Positions 11,114-20,467 are shown, counted from the first letter of the stretch. The stretch: DNA of 64,000 nt from Burkholderia sp. WP9 (GCF_900104795.1 NZ_FNTG01000002.1:496001-560000), one strand, 5' to 3'. Numbers and translations: made by a program. Notes: generated from the sequence alone by a model not told the origin.

Positions 11114-12184
11114 TCAATCCGCCGTGTCCGCCCCGGCCGGCACATTGGCGCGCGCCTTGCCGCCCGGCGCGGGCGCCCATGCCGGGCGGCTCTTGCGTTC
11201 CGAATCCAGCACGACGATGTATCGCCCTGCCCACGGCGTCACCTGACGATCGCTCTTCAACACCCACAGCGATCTACCCGACTCGACGAGCGCCGCATAC
11301 TCGGCGTCGAGAATGCCGTAGTGATCGAGAAACGTATTGAGCGACGCGGGAATCCTCACGCAACCTTTCGAGTGACGAATGCCGAGCAGCGGTTCGAGTC
11401 GGTCAGGGTCGGTGGCATGCATCTGGAAGCGCATCTGCGACATCCCGCCCTTGCCCCAGCCACGCTCGCCCTCTGCCCAGCCGAGGTCGAAGATCCGCAT
11501 GTCACGTTTGCCGTAACCACGAATATGGTTTTCGTTCTGCGTGCCTTCCGAGCGGAAATCCATGTTGGCGGGCGTATGTTCGAACACGCCGAGCGGCGTG
11601 ACGAAGTGGTCATACTCGCCCGGCCGCCCGGTCGAGACCGGCGACGCGCCGATCATCTGCCAGACATCCGCCGGCGCGGCGCGAAAATAGATGAAGAGCG
11701 CCTGGACATTGGCGTTTCGATCGACCAGCACGACATACTCGCCCGATAAATCGCCCAGCATGTGCGCGTCGAGCACTGCTTGCATGCGATCCGCATAGGC
11801 TTGCTGATCCGCCGCCGGCACCACCAGCTTACGTGTGACGCTTTGCGCGAACACGTCCCGCAGGATGAATGCGCGGCGCGGATCGACCACGCCGGCGGCA
11901 TCGGGCGCGGCGACAGCGGACGCGCTGACGCTCGCCTGCGGACGACTCGCCACGTGCGCCGCCGACGCCGCGGCGGGTGCCGAGGCGGCGATCGCCGCGC
12001 CGCAGGACAACCCGCAAAGGGCGGCGCCCAGCGCTTGCATCAGGCGGTGAAAAGAAGGCAATCTGCGCGCGATGTTCCGCACGGTGAGTCGATACGAATG
12101 ACGCGACGCGTTTCGCGGACAATCTACCGACGCGAAGGTCAGGCGGTCCACTACAGGCTGGCCAGGCCGATTGGAGTAGTTCAT
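11114..12184 (-). CDS. L,D-transpeptidase (YkuD) family protein
   Basis: A periplasmic protein of up to 356 residues. The catalytic motif HSKGCVRIP (Cys near residue 275, with an upstream His in FQMHATDP) identifies the YkuD fold, which cross-links peptidoglycan or attaches proteins through L,D bonds. A signal peptide is visible inside the frame (RRLPSFHRLMQALGAALCGLSCGAAIAASA), so the true start may be GTG at 12082 or ATG at 12040 rather than ATG at 12184; none has a good Shine-Dalgarno. An Ala/Ser-rich linker follows the signal. Confidence 0.87.
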   Translation of the reverse strand: MNYSNRPGQPVVDRLTFASVDCPRNASRHSYRLTVRNIARRLPSFHRLMQALGAALCGLSCGAAIAASAPAAASAAHVASRPQASVSASAVAAPDAAGVVDPRRAFILRDVFAQSVTRKLVVPAADQQAYADRMQAVLDAHMLGDLSGEYVVLVDRNANVQALFIYFRAAPADVWQMIGASPVSTGRPGEYDHFVTPLGVFEHTPANMDFRSEGTQNENHIRGYGKRDMRIFDLGWAEGERGWGKGGMSQMRFQMHATDPDRLEPLLGIRHSKGCVRIPASLNTFLDHYGILDAEYAALVESGRSLWVLKSDRQVTPWAGRYIVVLDSERKSRPAWAPAPGGKARANVPAGADTAD

Positions 12185-12532
12185 CGCTTATTGGAGCAAA
12201 CCTGATTATTATTGACTGCCCGCCGGCTTATGCGGCGCTCTCAGACCGAGGATGTTACTAAGCACATGGCAATCTGTCGATAAAGTTTCGACGATTCGAA
12301 TATATCGCTGTAATACCCGGACACATTTGCTGTTCCACGCGACAAATTGAAAGCGACGCGAAGGTGATTTAAAGCTGATCGACGGCGAATAAACTCTGTA
12401 AAACGGATGCGGCGCAGCGTATCAACCAAAAACTGCCGTCGTACCGGCGCGCGGCTGTGCCTCTTACGGCCGTTGCGCGCGCAACGTTAATCGTTCGACA
12501 CATGCCCGAGCGCGCAAGGAGCAAAAGGAATC
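12185..12532. other. Intergenic region, no gene seen
   Basis: A 348-base divergent region between the L,D-transpeptidase and nadE. It is clearly more AT-rich than its surroundings (12230-12420), as expected for promoters. The only open frame (12429 to 12241, minus strand) starts with TTG, lacks a Shine-Dalgarno and resembles nothing known. Confidence 0.5.
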
Positions 12533-13393
12533 ATGACGCAACACGATCCAGTCGCACGCCAGGCGGACATTTCTCAAGAAATGCACATTAGCGCCGGCTT
12601 CGACGCCGAATCAGAAATCGAGCGGCGAGTCGCTTTTCTCGCGAATTATCTGCGCAGCAGCGGCCTGAAAACATACGTGCTCGGAATCAGTGGCGGCGTG
12701 GACTCGACAACGGCCGGCCGGCTTGCGCAACTCGCGGTCGAACGATTGCGCTCCGAGGAGTACGACGCACACTTCGTCGCAATACGTCTACCTTACGGTG
12801 AACAGAAAGACGAAGCCGACGCCCAACAGGCATTGCGCTTCATTCGAGCGGACGAAAATCTCGCCATCGACATCAAGCCCGCTGCCGACGCGATGCTCGC
12901 CGCGCTGGACAAGAGCGGCGTGCTATTCAAGGACGAATCGCAACAGGACTTCGTGCATGGCAACATCAAGGCGCGGCAACGCATGATTGCGCAATACGCG
13001 GTGGCCGGCGCGCGGGCCGGTGTGGTGATCGGCACGGATCACGCGGCCGAGTCGGTCATGGGCTTCTTCACCAAGTTCGGCGACGGTGGCGCCGACGTGC
13101 TGCCGCTCGCGGGGCTCAACAAGCGTCGTGTGCGCGCGGTCGCGAAGGCGTTAGGCGCACCGGAAGAATTGGCGCACAAGGTGCCGACCGCCGACCTCGA
13201 GATGTTGCGTCCGCAACGACCCGATGAAGATGCCTATGGCATCCCATACGATGCGATCGACGATTTTCTGGAAGGCAAACCGGTGAACGACACGGCGCGC
13301 GCGACCATCCTGCGCTATTACGACGCCACGCGTCATAAGCGGGCGTTGCCGTACACGCCGTTCGACTGGCCGGTACAGGCAAGCGAAGATTGA
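12533..13393 (+). CDS. nadE: Ammonia-dependent NAD+ synthetase NadE
   Basis: A 286-residue enzyme that converts deamido-NAD, ATP and ammonia to NAD+. The P-loop SGGVDST (near residue 55) binds ATP pyrophosphate. Other marks are GNIKARQRM, VIGTDHAAE, FTKFGDGGADVLPL and the C-terminal RHKRALPYTPFD. The length is that of the single-domain, ammonia-using form, as in E. coli; there is no glutaminase domain. The start has a good Shine-Dalgarno (AAAGGAATC before ATG). Cytoplasmic, last step of NAD synthesis. Confidence 0.96.
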   Translation: MTQHDPVARQADISQEMHISAGFDAESEIERRVAFLANYLRSSGLKTYVLGISGGVDSTTAGRLAQLAVERLRSEEYDAHFVAIRLPYGEQKDEADAQQALRFIRADENLAIDIKPAADAMLAALDKSGVLFKDESQQDFVHGNIKARQRMIAQYAVAGARAGVVIGTDHAAESVMGFFTKFGDGGADVLPLAGLNKRRVRAVAKALGAPEELAHKVPTADLEMLRPQRPDEDAYGIPYDAIDDFLEGKPVNDTARATILRYYDATRHKRALPYTPFDWPVQASED

Positions 13394-13511
13394 AAAAGTG
13401 ATGGGTGTGCAGCTGACGCGCGCAATGCAGCGGCGTTGGCATGTCGGCTATGCGTCAGCCGAAGCGCGGTCGTCTTGCTCGCCAGATTCAGGCTCGCTCG
13501 ATCGCGTCAGC

Positions 13512-13778
13512 TCACTCAGCTTTCGGCGGTTCGTCGGTGAACAGATCGGCGCTGGCCTCCAGCGCCAGACCACCTAGCTGCTTGCCCTGAATCTGCCGCG
13601 CGATGACCTCGCCCACATAGGGCACTTCGGCGTCAAGTTCGACCGTGGCGTAGGCGCCAGGCTTGCCGGCGTCGACCACTTCAATGTTTTTCGCGTAATG
13701 CCCGAGTTCGTGCTTGAGGAATTCCCGCACTTCCTGCTCGCTACACGACTGGGCGATGTTGCGAACGATCAGGTTCAT
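13512..13778 (-). CDS. Small RRM-like (RNA-binding fold) protein
   Basis: An 88-residue protein starting MNLIVRNIAQSCSEQEVREF. The LIVRNI strand resembles RNP2 of RNA-recognition motifs, and the following helix and GAYATVEL strand match an RRM layout, but the aromatic RNP1 residues are not obvious. GAGGGT sits 8 bases before the ATG and overlaps the stop of the upstream small gene, so translation is probably coupled. RNA binding is an inference from fold resemblance only. Confidence 0.72.
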   Translation of the reverse strand: MNLIVRNIAQSCSEQEVREFLKHELGHYAKNIEVVDAGKPGAYATVELDAEVPYVGEVIARQIQGKQLGGLALEASADLFTDEPPKAE

Positions 13779-13783
13779 GCAGC

Positions 13784-13930
13784 CTACCCTCGGCGCGCGT
13801 TGCGCCCTGTGCCCTCAACGCGCACGGGGCGCAATGCAGCACGCTGTTTCGCCTGCGCGGCAGCAAGTTGGCGGATCAATGCGGCGCCGGCAGCGCCCAA
13901 GGCAGCCAATGACAAGTAGAAGGCAAGCAT
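13784..13930 (-). CDS. Small 48-residue membrane-anchored protein
   Basis: The frame begins MLAFYLSLAALGAAGAALIR: one hydrophobic helix followed by a basic tail (QAKQRAALRPVR...RNARRG). The ATG at 13930 has an excellent Shine-Dalgarno (GGGGAG, seven bases upstream). It ends five bases before the RRM-like gene, so the two form a short operon. The tail is rich in Arg and would face the cytoplasm if the helix is inserted N-out. No known family was recognised. Confidence 0.65.
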   Translation of the reverse strand: MLAFYLSLAALGAAGAALIRQLAAAQAKQRAALRPVRVEGTGRNARRG

Positions 13931-14206
13931 TTAATTCTCCCCTGCGAATTTCGTCCTGTGTTCAGGATAGCCATAAATCACAGCAAAAGCGATGTGACAC
14001 GGCGTAGTAAAACGGAACTCAAATCTCCGTTAATGCACTGTACCTGAATAAGCGGCGTCAAAAATAGCAAAACAGCGCTTCATTTTCCGGTACAGACCCG
14101 GCAAACGCGTCGAACGCAATGCGTGGGCGCGAAAACCGGACCGCGGCCACGCATCGCCACGGCATCCTGCGGGGGACGTGCGCAAAAGGCGGGCTGATCG
14201 TCGCGA

Positions 14207-14557
14207 TCAGTCCGCCGCTTGCACGTTGGCCGCGCTGACCCACCACGTATTCTTACCCTGCGGCAACTGCACCAGCACCGCGGACGGATCGTCGACGCCG
14301 TCGTCGGCAACTTCGCATACCGCGAGACCGTCAGGCAGGCGCTTCACCTCGCCTGCGGACTGGAACAGCGCAACACGTTGCGCGCTCAACGGCCGCAACT
14401 GGCGGTACACGTCGAAGCTGATCGCCGCCGGCACATCGCCGCGAATCTGCAGCGCGCCGGCTTGACCGCAACGAACCGGCTCAGCGGCGAACACCGCGCT
14501 GCTACCGAACAGGCAGCCAAACGAAAGCGCCATGACGGCAACACGTGAATGGATCAT
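14207..14557 (-). CDS. Secreted protein of unknown function
   Basis: A 116-residue protein starting at the ATG at 14557, which follows GGAGAATCTTC. Residues 1-24 form a signal peptide (MIHSRVAVMALSFGCLFGSS then AVFA). The mature part holds two cysteines (PVRCGQAG and AVCEV) that could form a disulfide in the periplasm. No known domain was recognised. The longer in-frame upstream extension to 14683 overlaps the next gene and is not supported. Confidence 0.68.
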   Translation of the reverse strand: MIHSRVAVMALSFGCLFGSSAVFAAEPVRCGQAGALQIRGDVPAAISFDVYRQLRPLSAQRVALFQSAGEVKRLPDGLAVCEVADDGVDDPSAVLVQLPQGKNTWWVSAANVQAAD

Positions 14558-14648
14558 GAAGATTCTCCGAAAACAAGATGGGGGCGCGCTTGCGAACCGC
14601 AAGCGGGGCGAATGAACGAAACTGGCGACGCAGGCGAATCGGCCGCCC

Positions 14649-15302
14649 TCATGGCGCGTTGTCGTGCCCGGCGCCGCGGCCAATATCGCCGCCCGTGGCG
14701 ACGTCGAGCCGGCTCACGTCGCAAGACGTCTGGCTGAAGCCCGAATAAACGACCGACCAGTTGCCGACAATCGCGGCCTGCGCTTCGGCGAGACTCATTT
14801 TGCCTTCGCAGACGCAGCGCTTGAGCATGACCGCGGCGCGCGCCTTGCGGCGCTCGCCCTGGTGGCCCGCCCACGGTAACAGATCGAGATTGGCGGGAGC
14901 GTCCGGCGAGCCGCCGAGCACGATCGGCACGCGCCGGTCGAGCGCGAAGGCAGCGCCATTGTCCGCGTCGATGCCGCGCGCGGCGAGCATGCGGTCTTTG
15001 TGCGCCATCAGTTCGTCGAACGGCGGCGCGACCGTGTCCGCATAGCCAGGACGGCAAATCGTCTCGCCCACCGATTGCTGCGTGACACGTTCGTCGAGCA
15101 TGCCGGTGCTCTGTGCGCGAGCTTCGCCCGTGCACAGAGCGAGTAGCGCCGCCGAGCCGAGTGCGAGCACGATGCGCGCGCCGAGCGAAGGACGCGCAGC
15201 GCGGCATCGGCGTGCGAGCGCCGGCGCGGCCGTTTCATACGTACTACCGGTCGGGTCGCTGAGGTGTTGAGTGCGACGCCTGTCTGCAATGCCTGCGTTC
15301 AT
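14649..15302 (-). CDS. Secreted protein with a degenerate HNH-like domain
   Basis: A protein of about 217 residues (ATG at 15302; a TTG at 15338 is in frame). A hydrophobic segment ending ALCTGEARAQS looks like a late signal sequence. The mature part has the pattern ICRPGY, then FALDRRVPIVLGGSPDAPAN and LKRCVCEGKMSLAEAQAAI. Related secreted proteins, as recalled, read DHLVPLxLGGxxxxxNLWP and KDxLExxLxxxVC. Here the His expected after Asp is Arg, so nuclease activity is doubtful. Four cysteines suggest disulfides. Confidence 0.6.
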   Translation of the reverse strand: MNAGIADRRRTQHLSDPTGSTYETAAPALARRCRAARPSLGARIVLALGSAALLALCTGEARAQSTGMLDERVTQQSVGETICRPGYADTVAPPFDELMAHKDRMLAARGIDADNGAAFALDRRVPIVLGGSPDAPANLDLLPWAGHQGERRKARAAVMLKRCVCEGKMSLAEAQAAIVGNWSVVYSGFSQTSCDVSRLDVATGGDIGRGAGHDNAP

Positions 15303-15567
15303 TCGTCGGCGCGCCGGGAACGGCACGCAATAGTTCAATTCGCAGACTAATTAAAACACATTCAAAACGCTTATGTAAGAAAGCCTACGTGTGCGCGCTG
15401 CGTGCATAGATCGCAATCTGCGGGTTTCATAGACGGCAGCAACCGGCGGCGGCGCCCCGCGCGCGCCGCCAATCCCCCTTCCCGCTTACGGACGCCGCTC
15501 GCGGATCGCGCGCAACACCGCACGTTCCACACGGGAGGCGTCCGCCACGCTCCGTGTCAATGTGACG

Positions 15568-17223
15568 CTACCTCGGCACACGCGCCTGCAGCGCACGAAT
15601 ACGGAACATGGCCTGCGTGTCGGACACGGTGGTTTCGTACATCTCTGCGAGGTCCGCCTTCAGCGCGGTGCGCGATCCGCCGTCGAGATAGACCATATGC
15701 CCCGACGGATAAAAGCGCGCCGACAAATTCTGCCGGACCTGCTGACTGAGCAGCGGCATCTGCTGCAGATCGAGCACGGTTTGATAAAACGGCGTCACGT
15801 AATCGAAGAAGCCGTTGGCCGACAGCACCTTCAGATCGGGATTGAGCGCCATGACGGCGGCAAGGTCGCCGGCGGTGTACAGAATGATGTTGCCCTTCGC
15901 GTCCACCCCCTTCTGCGCGCCTGTCGGATCGATGTGACTGAAGTCCCAGTACTGGAAGGCCTGATCGTTCAGGTCGGTGAATGACGAATTCGATGTGTAT
16001 TTCAACTGCTCGTTCAGATACACGTTCCACATCGTCGTATAGACGCCGGTGACCGCCGTCATGGTCGGATCGTTGCCGCCGGAGTTCGGGTCGATCTTGC
16101 CGGCAATGCCCGTGCCGATCGCCGTCACGCGGCCGTCGTATTCGCCGAGCGCGAGACCTTTGGATTTCAGCAGCGTAGTCAGGAATAGCGAATTACCCCG
16201 GCTGTCGTACGACGCGATATCCAGACTCCAGGCAAGCAAGGTTGTTTTATCTATCCCGGTGTATTCGCTAAGTTTTTCGACCGTTGCCGAATCGGTGGTC
16301 GGAAATTTACGCAGCGCGGCCAGATAGTCGGTGCGCGCGAATTGCGCGACTTCTTCGGCGAACGTGCCGAGATCGGTTGGCCGCGGCGCGATGCCGAGCT
16401 TCTTGTGATACCACGCGTCCGCTGCCGCCGTGGGCAGCGTGCCGACCGGGTTGCCGGATTGCGTGTAATCGAGAATCGACGATTGCAGCGTAATGCCGTT
16501 CAGATCGACGCCGTCTTCGTGTAATCGGTAAGCGAGCACGCAACTACGCGCCGTGCCGTACGACTCGCCAAACAGGTATTTGGGCGAGTTCCAGCGGTTG
16601 TTCTTGGTCAGAAAGCGTTTGATGAATTGCTTGATCGAGTCGGCATCCTGATCGACGCCCCAGAAGTCGCGGTTCTTCTTCGGGGCAATCGCCGCCGAGT
16701 AGCCCGTGCCGACCGGATTGATGAAGACGAGGTCGCTTTTGTCGAGCAGACTGTCCGGATTGTCTTCCATCGAATAAGGCGCGGGCGGCGTGAAGCTCGG
16801 CATCGACGTCTTGATGCGGCGCGGCGCGAACGAGCCCAGCAGCACGAACACCGACGACGATCCCGGCCCGCCGTTATAGAAAAACGTGAGCGGCCGCGCT
16901 TCTTCTTTCTGCTTGTCCTGCGTGAAGGCCACGTAGAACATCCGGGCTTCCGGTTGCGAACTGCTCGGGTCGACGATCACGAGGTGTCCCGCCGTCGCCG
17001 TGTAGTTGATCTTGCGCCCGCCGATGGTGACCGAATGATGCGTGATCGCAGCGGTCTCCGCCGTATCGGTGACGGAATCGTCCGGCCCGTTACCGTATGC
17101 GACCGGATCGAAGAACGGCTGATCGCCGGCTTTGTGCGGCGAGCTGGCCGCTGCCGGTGCAGCCGAAGCATGAGCATTGTGCGACGACTGCGGACTAACG
17201 GAAGCTGACTCTGTGTTCGTCAT
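15568..17223 (-). CDS. Serine carboxypeptidase-like protein (peptidase S10)
   Basis: A 551-residue protein with S10 hallmarks: FFYNGGPGSSS (oxyanion region, about 115-124), GESYGT with the catalytic Ser near 221, an Asp in the segment GFFDYVTPFYQ and a His in YPSGHMVYLDGG near the end. S10 enzymes remove C-terminal residues at acid pH. The N-terminus is Ala/Ser-rich with no clear signal peptide. The ATG at 17223 has GGAGCGATC before it. It lies 74 bases after the S53 peptidase gene on the same strand, so they probably share a transcript. Confidence 0.88.
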   Translation of the reverse strand: MTNTESASVSPQSSHNAHASAAPAAASSPHKAGDQPFFDPVAYGNGPDDSVTDTAETAAITHHSVTIGGRKINYTATAGHLVIVDPSSSQPEARMFYVAFTQDKQKEEARPLTFFYNGGPGSSSVFVLLGSFAPRRIKTSMPSFTPPAPYSMEDNPDSLLDKSDLVFINPVGTGYSAAIAPKKNRDFWGVDQDADSIKQFIKRFLTKNNRWNSPKYLFGESYGTARSCVLAYRLHEDGVDLNGITLQSSILDYTQSGNPVGTLPTAAADAWYHKKLGIAPRPTDLGTFAEEVAQFARTDYLAALRKFPTTDSATVEKLSEYTGIDKTTLLAWSLDIASYDSRGNSLFLTTLLKSKGLALGEYDGRVTAIGTGIAGKIDPNSGGNDPTMTAVTGVYTTMWNVYLNEQLKYTSNSSFTDLNDQAFQYWDFSHIDPTGAQKGVDAKGNIILYTAGDLAAVMALNPDLKVLSANGFFDYVTPFYQTVLDLQQMPLLSQQVRQNLSARFYPSGHMVYLDGGSRTALKADLAEMYETTVSDTQAMFRIRALQARVPR

Positions 17224-17297
17224 GATCGCTCCATGGGTTCGTTCACGTCTTGTACGTCGCCCCCAAAGCAGACCTGCTTCGGGGCGTGTGTTGCAGA

Positions 17298-18857
17298 CTA
17301 TAGTGCGGCCGCCACCTTCTGACCATTGGGACTGCCGAGCCCCGTGCAGGCGTCCCAGCCCGTGGCTGCCGCGAAGCTACCGTTGTTGCCTTGCGTGATG
17401 TCGTTACACACGCCCGGCGTCTTGTACAGCTTGGGATTGATGAACCCGGCCGGCTGTCCTTTTGCCGCATTGATACGCGCGATCAGCGCGGCCCACAGGG
17501 GCGCGACCGCACTGGTGCCGCCGACCACCGTCTGCGTACCGTCGATCAATACGTTGTAGCCAGTCACCGGAGAAGCGTCGCCTGCCACGTCCGGCACGCC
17601 GCGCCCGCTGAGCGCCTTCTTGCCGCCGCTCGACGACGTGGCGGACAAGCCCTTTTGCCACGTCGGCGCCGCAAAGGCATGGCTCACGCCGCCGCCGGTC
17701 GCGCCGCCCTGCGCGCCGTCGTTCCACACTACCTCGTGCGAGATCGAAGTGCCCGACGCGGTGAGGTTCGTGCCGCCGCAGGCCAGTACATACGGGCTCG
17801 AAGCCGGGAAGTCGACCTGGTCGCCGCCACTCACGCCGTCGCTCGAACCGCTGTCGCCCGACGCCGCGCATACCGTGACACCGAGGGCCGCGGCCGACTG
17901 CAGCACGCTGTTGAAGGCCTGCATCGACTGGCTGGTCCAGTTCGACTCCGGGCCGCCCCAACTGATCGAAATGACCGACGGCTTGTTGGTCGTGTCGTGT
18001 ACCGCGCGGCTCACCGCGTCGATGAAACCGGAGTCGCTGTTCTGCGTGAAATACACCGCGATCTTCGCGCCGGGCGCGATCGCGCCGACGATCTCGATAT
18101 CGAGCGTCACCTCGCCGTCCGGTCCGTTCGGATCGCCGCTCGGCTGATTGCTGCCCTGATCGACGCCGACCGATTTCACCGTGGGCGACGCGACGCCGAG
18201 GCTCGCGAAGTAGGACTTGAGGTCGGCCGTGTTGTACCCGCCGCCCAGTTCGATGATGCCCACGCACTGGCCGCCGCCATCGCCTTGCGGAAAATGGTAG
18301 AGCGACGCGAGTTGCGGCGGCGTAAAGGAAGCCTGGTGGGCCCGGGCCGGCTGGAACGGCGGCCGGATGCGAAAGTGCGGCCGCGCCTGCGGGCGGTTGT
18401 CGAGGCCCATCACGGCCTCCACCACGCCGCGCAGATCGTCCGGCACGCTGATCGGGCCGGTGCGGCCACGGAACTGCCCCGCCGTGTGATGTTCGTAATG
18501 TTCCAGCTTGACGGAAAACGCATCCTGGAACTGGGCAATCGTGCCGCCCAGCACGACCGAGCGCGCGGCCGGATCTTCGCGCACCACGGTCAGCCCGTGT
18601 TCGGCGGCGAAGGCCTTGACCTTGGCGATATCGTCCGGCGCGGCGCCGTAGTCTGTGGCAAGCGCCTCGCGCGAGAGCGGCTTGACGCCCGGATCGCCTG
18701 CTTCGATCTTGCTCATCAGCGCGTCGAACTGCGCCTGCTGCTGACGGCGCAACATGACGAACACCTCGATCCGCTGCGCCGGATCGCATTGCCCCACGAC
18801 TTTCGAACCCTGTTCCACTGTTCGTTCACTGCCTGGCAGCGGGTGCTTGTTGACCAT
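17298..18857 (-). CDS. Sedolisin-type serine peptidase (S53, kumamolisin-like)
   Basis: A 519-residue pro-enzyme. An N-terminal activation domain (about 1-165) is followed by a subtilisin-fold catalytic domain. The S53 triad is visible: Glu and Asp in GEVTLDIEI (near 249 and 253) and Ser in GGTSAVAPLWAAL (near 449), plus the oxyanion region AASGDSGSS. S53 enzymes are acid endopeptidases and usually self-process. No signal peptide is seen. The ATG at 18857 (MVNKHPLPGS) was preferred to an in-frame extension to 18953 because of a GGAGAG upstream. Confidence 0.92.
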   Translation of the reverse strand: MVNKHPLPGSERTVEQGSKVVGQCDPAQRIEVFVMLRRQQQAQFDALMSKIEAGDPGVKPLSREALATDYGAAPDDIAKVKAFAAEHGLTVVREDPAARSVVLGGTIAQFQDAFSVKLEHYEHHTAGQFRGRTGPISVPDDLRGVVEAVMGLDNRPQARPHFRIRPPFQPARAHQASFTPPQLASLYHFPQGDGGGQCVGIIELGGGYNTADLKSYFASLGVASPTVKSVGVDQGSNQPSGDPNGPDGEVTLDIEIVGAIAPGAKIAVYFTQNSDSGFIDAVSRAVHDTTNKPSVISISWGGPESNWTSQSMQAFNSVLQSAAALGVTVCAASGDSGSSDGVSGGDQVDFPASSPYVLACGGTNLTASGTSISHEVVWNDGAQGGATGGGVSHAFAAPTWQKGLSATSSSGGKKALSGRGVPDVAGDASPVTGYNVLIDGTQTVVGGTSAVAPLWAALIARINAAKGQPAGFINPKLYKTPGVCNDITQGNNGSFAAATGWDACTGLGSPNGQKVAAAL

Positions 18858-19161
18858 GGTGTCGACTCTCCAGTTAGCGTGACGGCGCAATCCACACAGT
18901 GGACCCAGCACGCCACGCGCCTGCACGACCTCATTGCCTGAAGCCGGCGGCAAGTTACTGTTTCAGGGACCTCGTCAAACCGTCCGACCAATCCATTCAA
19001 ACACAGTTCCGGCGTGCGCGGCAGTTGTCCGGATGGCTAACGCCGCGCCGCATCGACACGCTTGCGCCACCGCTCGCGCTATGATGCTGCAGCGGCAATC
19101 CAGCCGTTACGTTGCCTCGCGCGCCATCCGCGCGCACGATCAAAGAATCAGAGGAAGCCCC
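18858..19161. other. Divergent intergenic region, no gene seen
   Basis: About 300 bases between the S53 peptidase and the DUF1993 gene. It should hold both promoters. No repeat, hairpin or convincing small frame was found. Confidence 0.4.
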
Positions 19162-19671
19162 ATGTCAATTTCGATGTATCAAGCATCACTGCCCGTGTTG
19201 ATCCGCGGCCTGACAAACCTGCAGGTCATTCTGGGCAAGGCCGAAGCGCACGCTGCCGAAAAGCAGATCGAGCCTACGGTGTTCACGACCGCCCGGCTCG
19301 CACCGGACATGCTGCCGCTCACGCGCCAGGTCTATATCGCGAGCGACACCGCGAAGGGCTGCGCCGCGCGGCTGGCCGGCGTCGAGGCGCCGAAGTTCGA
19401 CGACGTCGAACAGACTTTTGAAGAACTGACTGCCCGCCTTCAAAAGACGATCGATTACCTGAAGGAATTCAAGCCGGAACAGATCGACGGTTCGGAAACG
19501 CGCGAGATCACGTTGAAAATGCGCACGGGCCCGATCGAGTTCACGGGCCTGTCGTATCTGCTCGGTTTCGTGCTGCCGAATTTCTATTTTCACGTCACGA
19601 CGGCGTACGACATTCTGCGTCACAACGGCGTCGACCTCGGCAAGCTCGACTATCTCGGCGGCATCAAGTAA
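19162..19671 (+). CDS. DUF1993 family protein
   Basis: A 169-residue cytoplasmic protein matching the DUF1993 pattern. It begins MSISMYQASLPVLIRGLTNL and contains AEAHAAEKQIEP, RLAPDMLPLTRQVYIASD and, near the end, FTGLSYLLGFVLPNFYFHVTTAYDILRHNGV. The family is predicted to be a four-helix bundle related to DinB-type proteins; its biochemical role is unknown. The start has AGAGGAAGCCCC before the ATG; longer upstream frames lack this. Confidence 0.88.
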   Translation: MSISMYQASLPVLIRGLTNLQVILGKAEAHAAEKQIEPTVFTTARLAPDMLPLTRQVYIASDTAKGCAARLAGVEAPKFDDVEQTFEELTARLQKTIDYLKEFKPEQIDGSETREITLKMRTGPIEFTGLSYLLGFVLPNFYFHVTTAYDILRHNGVDLGKLDYLGGIK

Positions 19672-19780
19672 GGCGCGCGTTCCGCACGGTTTCCGGGTCT
19701 GTGCAATCGCGGAATGAGTGTTGGTGAGAGACGTTTGAAGGACGCGGCAAACACGTGCGGGCCGCGCCCCCGGTGTCAGC

Positions 19781-20101
19781 TCAAACGCGCGGCTGGAACG
19801 CGATGATCGCCATGCCGGCCAGCGTAAAGGCGACGCCGGCCGCGTCCCACAGCGTGGGCCGCACCTTGTCCACGCACCACAGCCAGGCAATCGCCACCGC
19901 CACGTACACACCGCCGTAAGCCGCATAAACGCGGCCTGCGGCGGTACCGTGCAGGGTCAACAGCCAGGCGAACAACGCAAGGCTGAGCGCGCCCGGCACG
20001 AGCAGCCAGATCGAACCGCCCTCTTTCAGCCACCGCCACGGCAAATAGCAGCCGACAATTTCAGCAACGGCGGTCACGGCATAAAGCAGAAAAGTCTTCA
20101 T
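19781..20101 (-). CDS. YnfA/UPF0060 family membrane protein
   Basis: A 106-residue protein with four hydrophobic helices. It shows the family marks [38 protein letters not shown] and [22 protein letters not shown]0060 proteins resemble small multidrug resistance transporters but their substrate is unproven. The ATG at 20101 starts [15 protein letters not shown] as in the family. Confidence 0.9.
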   Translation of the reverse strand: MKTFLLYAVTAVAEIVGCYLPWRWLKEGGSIWLLVPGALSLALFAWLLTLHGTAAGRVYAAYGGVYVAVAIAWLWCVDKVRPTLWDAAGVAFTLAGMAIIAFQPRV

Positions 20102-20237
20102 TAACGATGAGTAAGCAGGTGATTGTGATGCCACGAATGAGGTATGGCGCTCTATCGGCTTTATTAACACAATCACTTGGCGCGCGGGCACGGCGCGTGC
20201 GAGAGTCTTCGAGTCCTTTCTTTAATTGCCCTTCGCC

Positions 20238-20411
20238 ATGAGCATCGCTTCACCCTGCATCGACATCTGCAAATTCGACGGCAAAACCGGTTTCTGCATT
20301 GGCTGTTTGCGCACTCGCGACGAATGCAAAAGCTGGAAGAAGATGAAAGACAAGCATCGCAGGAAAATCATCGAGGACCGTTCGCGGCGCGAGCATAAGC
20401 TGAACAAGTAA
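20238..20411 (+). CDS. DUF1289 small cysteine-rich protein
   Basis: A 57-residue protein beginning MSIASPCIDICKFDGKTGFC, then GCLRTRDECKSW and a basic tail. The spacing of the cysteines (C-x3-C, C-x2-C, C) is the DUF1289 pattern, thought to bind a metal or iron-sulfur cluster. It is divergent from the YnfA-like gene. The function is unknown. Confidence 0.85.
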   Translation: MSIASPCIDICKFDGKTGFCIGCLRTRDECKSWKKMKDKHRRKIIEDRSRREHKLNK

Positions 20412-20467
20412 GCGATCCGCCAACGCCATGCGTAGCGCGGCGCTTCTCGTCGTGCCTTCGCGCCGCG

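Noticed and set aside
12241..12429. 62-codon minus-strand frame
   Set aside because: TTG start, no Shine-Dalgarno and no family resemblance; it lies in an AT-rich promoter-like gap.
13444..13462. Hairpin TCGGCT/AGCCGA after nadE
   Set aside because: The 6-bp stem has no following T run and is too weak to call a terminator.
17391..18941. 516-codon open frame on the plus strand
   Set aside because: It is opposite the S53 peptidase, which has its full catalytic triad; the antisense translation is Arg/His-rich and matches nothing.
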